Assembly: GCA_030690025.1 (NCBI GenBank)
Contig: JAUYDJ010000137.1
Location: forward strand, 1-7,283
Direction of reading: 5' to 3'
Length of the DNA: 7,283 nt
Source: Chloroflexota bacterium
GTDB taxonomy: Bacteria > Chloroflexota > Dehalococcoidia > Dehalococcoidales > JAUYDJ01
A program made the translations under genes and the position numbers. The notes under the pieces are model-generated. The model was not told where the DNA came from, did not search any database, and was given only the letters and a program-made list of their open reading frames with translations. Shown here in pieces: positions 6,858-7,283 of this stretch (position 1 is its first letter; the number at the start of each line of letters is the position of its first letter).

Positions 6858-7283
6858 GGTTTCTGGACCGCCCTTGAGTTCCTGACCATACTGCCCGCCC
6901 CCCGCCATCGCGAGGTAACCGCTAAACACGCCGGCGAGTCGCTTACCTATTTCCCGCTGGTAGGCCTGCTGCTGGGCGCTATCCTGCTCGGTCTATACTA
7001 CGGGCTGAGGCTGGTCCTGCCCCCGGCGGTAGTGACGGCGCTACTGGTAATCGCCCTGGCCACCCTGACCGGCGCCCATCACCTCGACGGCCTCATTGAT
7101 ACCAGCGACGGCGTTATCGCCGGCAAGTCAAAAGAGGAAAGGCTAGCCATGCTGTCGGATGGACGGGTAGGCGTTTTCGGCATCGTCGCCGTGGTGCTCT
7201 TGCTCCTGCTCAAGTATGTATCTCTGTCGGCGGCACCGATATCACCGGCTTTGCTGCTCATGCCCACCCTGAGCCGTTGGTCG
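6855..7283 (+). CDS. cobS: Adenosylcobinamide-GDP ribazoletransferase (cobalamin synthase), N-terminal part
   Basis: CobS is the membrane-bound last enzyme of nucleotide-loop assembly: it joins adenosylcobinamide-GDP with alpha-ribazole or its 5'-phosphate, releasing GMP. I translated this frame directly; it is open for 143 codons to the window edge, roughly the first half to 60% of a typical protein of about 240-260 residues. Visible motifs are FLTILPAP at 9-16, FPLVG at 33-37, HLDGLIDTSDG at 76-86 with acidic residues D78, D82 and D85 that are expected to bind Mg2+, and SDGRVGVFG at 101-109, equivalent to the family's 'KDSRxGxxG'. The common serine after this aspartate is glycine (G103) here. 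Hydrophobic segments run at about 33-51, 56-73 and 106-123. It is separated from cobT by 163 bases, unlike all upstream genes. CobU and CobC, often neighbours, are not in view. Confidence 0.92.
   Translation, partial: MGFWTALEFLTILPAPRHREVTAKHAGESLTYFPLVGLLLGAILLGLYYGLRLVLPPAVVTALLVIALATLTGAHHLDGLIDTSDGVIAGKSKEERLAMLSDGRVGVFGIVAVVLLLLLKYVSLSAAPISPALLLMPTLSRWS

Noticed and set aside
6809..6877. A 22-codon frame (MNSTIKELSNQ...) just upstream of and overlapping cobS, as a leader peptide
   Set aside because: No ribosome site precedes its ATG and the frame shows no regulatory codon pattern; the stronger AAGGAGA belongs to cobS.

Overview
The window is a compact, one-directional cluster for corrinoid (vitamin B12) uptake and late cobalamin assembly. 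All eight genes lie on the + strand: btuF (3' end only), btuC, btuD, cbiB, cobD, cbiP, cobT and cobS (5' part only). The organism cannot be named from sequence alone. The DNA is GC-rich. The gene order (corrinoid ABC importer followed by cbiB, a HisC-like cobD, cbiP/cobQ, cobT, cobS) is the one I associate with the corrinoid-salvage loci of Dehalococcoides and its relatives (Chloroflexota, Dehalococcoidia). A GC-rich member of that group is my best guess; this is inference, not shown by the data.

Layout. Positions 1-2117 carry the importer: the C-terminal end of the periplasmic or lipoprotein binding protein, the FecCD-type permease and the ATPase. Positions 2120-5667 carry the aminopropanol arm and corrin amidation: CbiB, CobD and CbiP. 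Position 5618 onward carries lower-ligand activation (CobT) and, after a gap of 163 bases, the final cobalamin synthase (CobS), which is cut by the window end.

Working together. BtuFCD would bring in corrinoids. CbiP amidates cobyrinic acid a,c-diamide to cobyric acid. CobD makes aminopropanol phosphate from threonine phosphate, and CbiB attaches it to cobyric acid. CobT makes alpha-ribazole phosphate, and CobS joins it to the GDP-activated cobinamide. The activating enzyme (CobU/CobY type) and the CobC-type phosphatase are not in the window and may lie downstream. No corrin-ring enzyme is present, so the window fits salvage or remodelling at least as well as complete de novo synthesis.

Genes from btuC to cobT are separated by 0-2 bases or overlap by 14, 11 and 50 bases, which implies one transcript with translational coupling. 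The only substantial gap, 6692-6854, holds an AT-rich stretch with a TATAAT box and a compact perfect inverted repeat of the CATTGCGAG type. I saw no RNA gene, CRISPR array, insertion sequence or convincing cobalamin riboswitch. I found no previously undescribed system; the points worth a second look are the cbiP/cobT overlap and the repeat-bearing gap before cobS.
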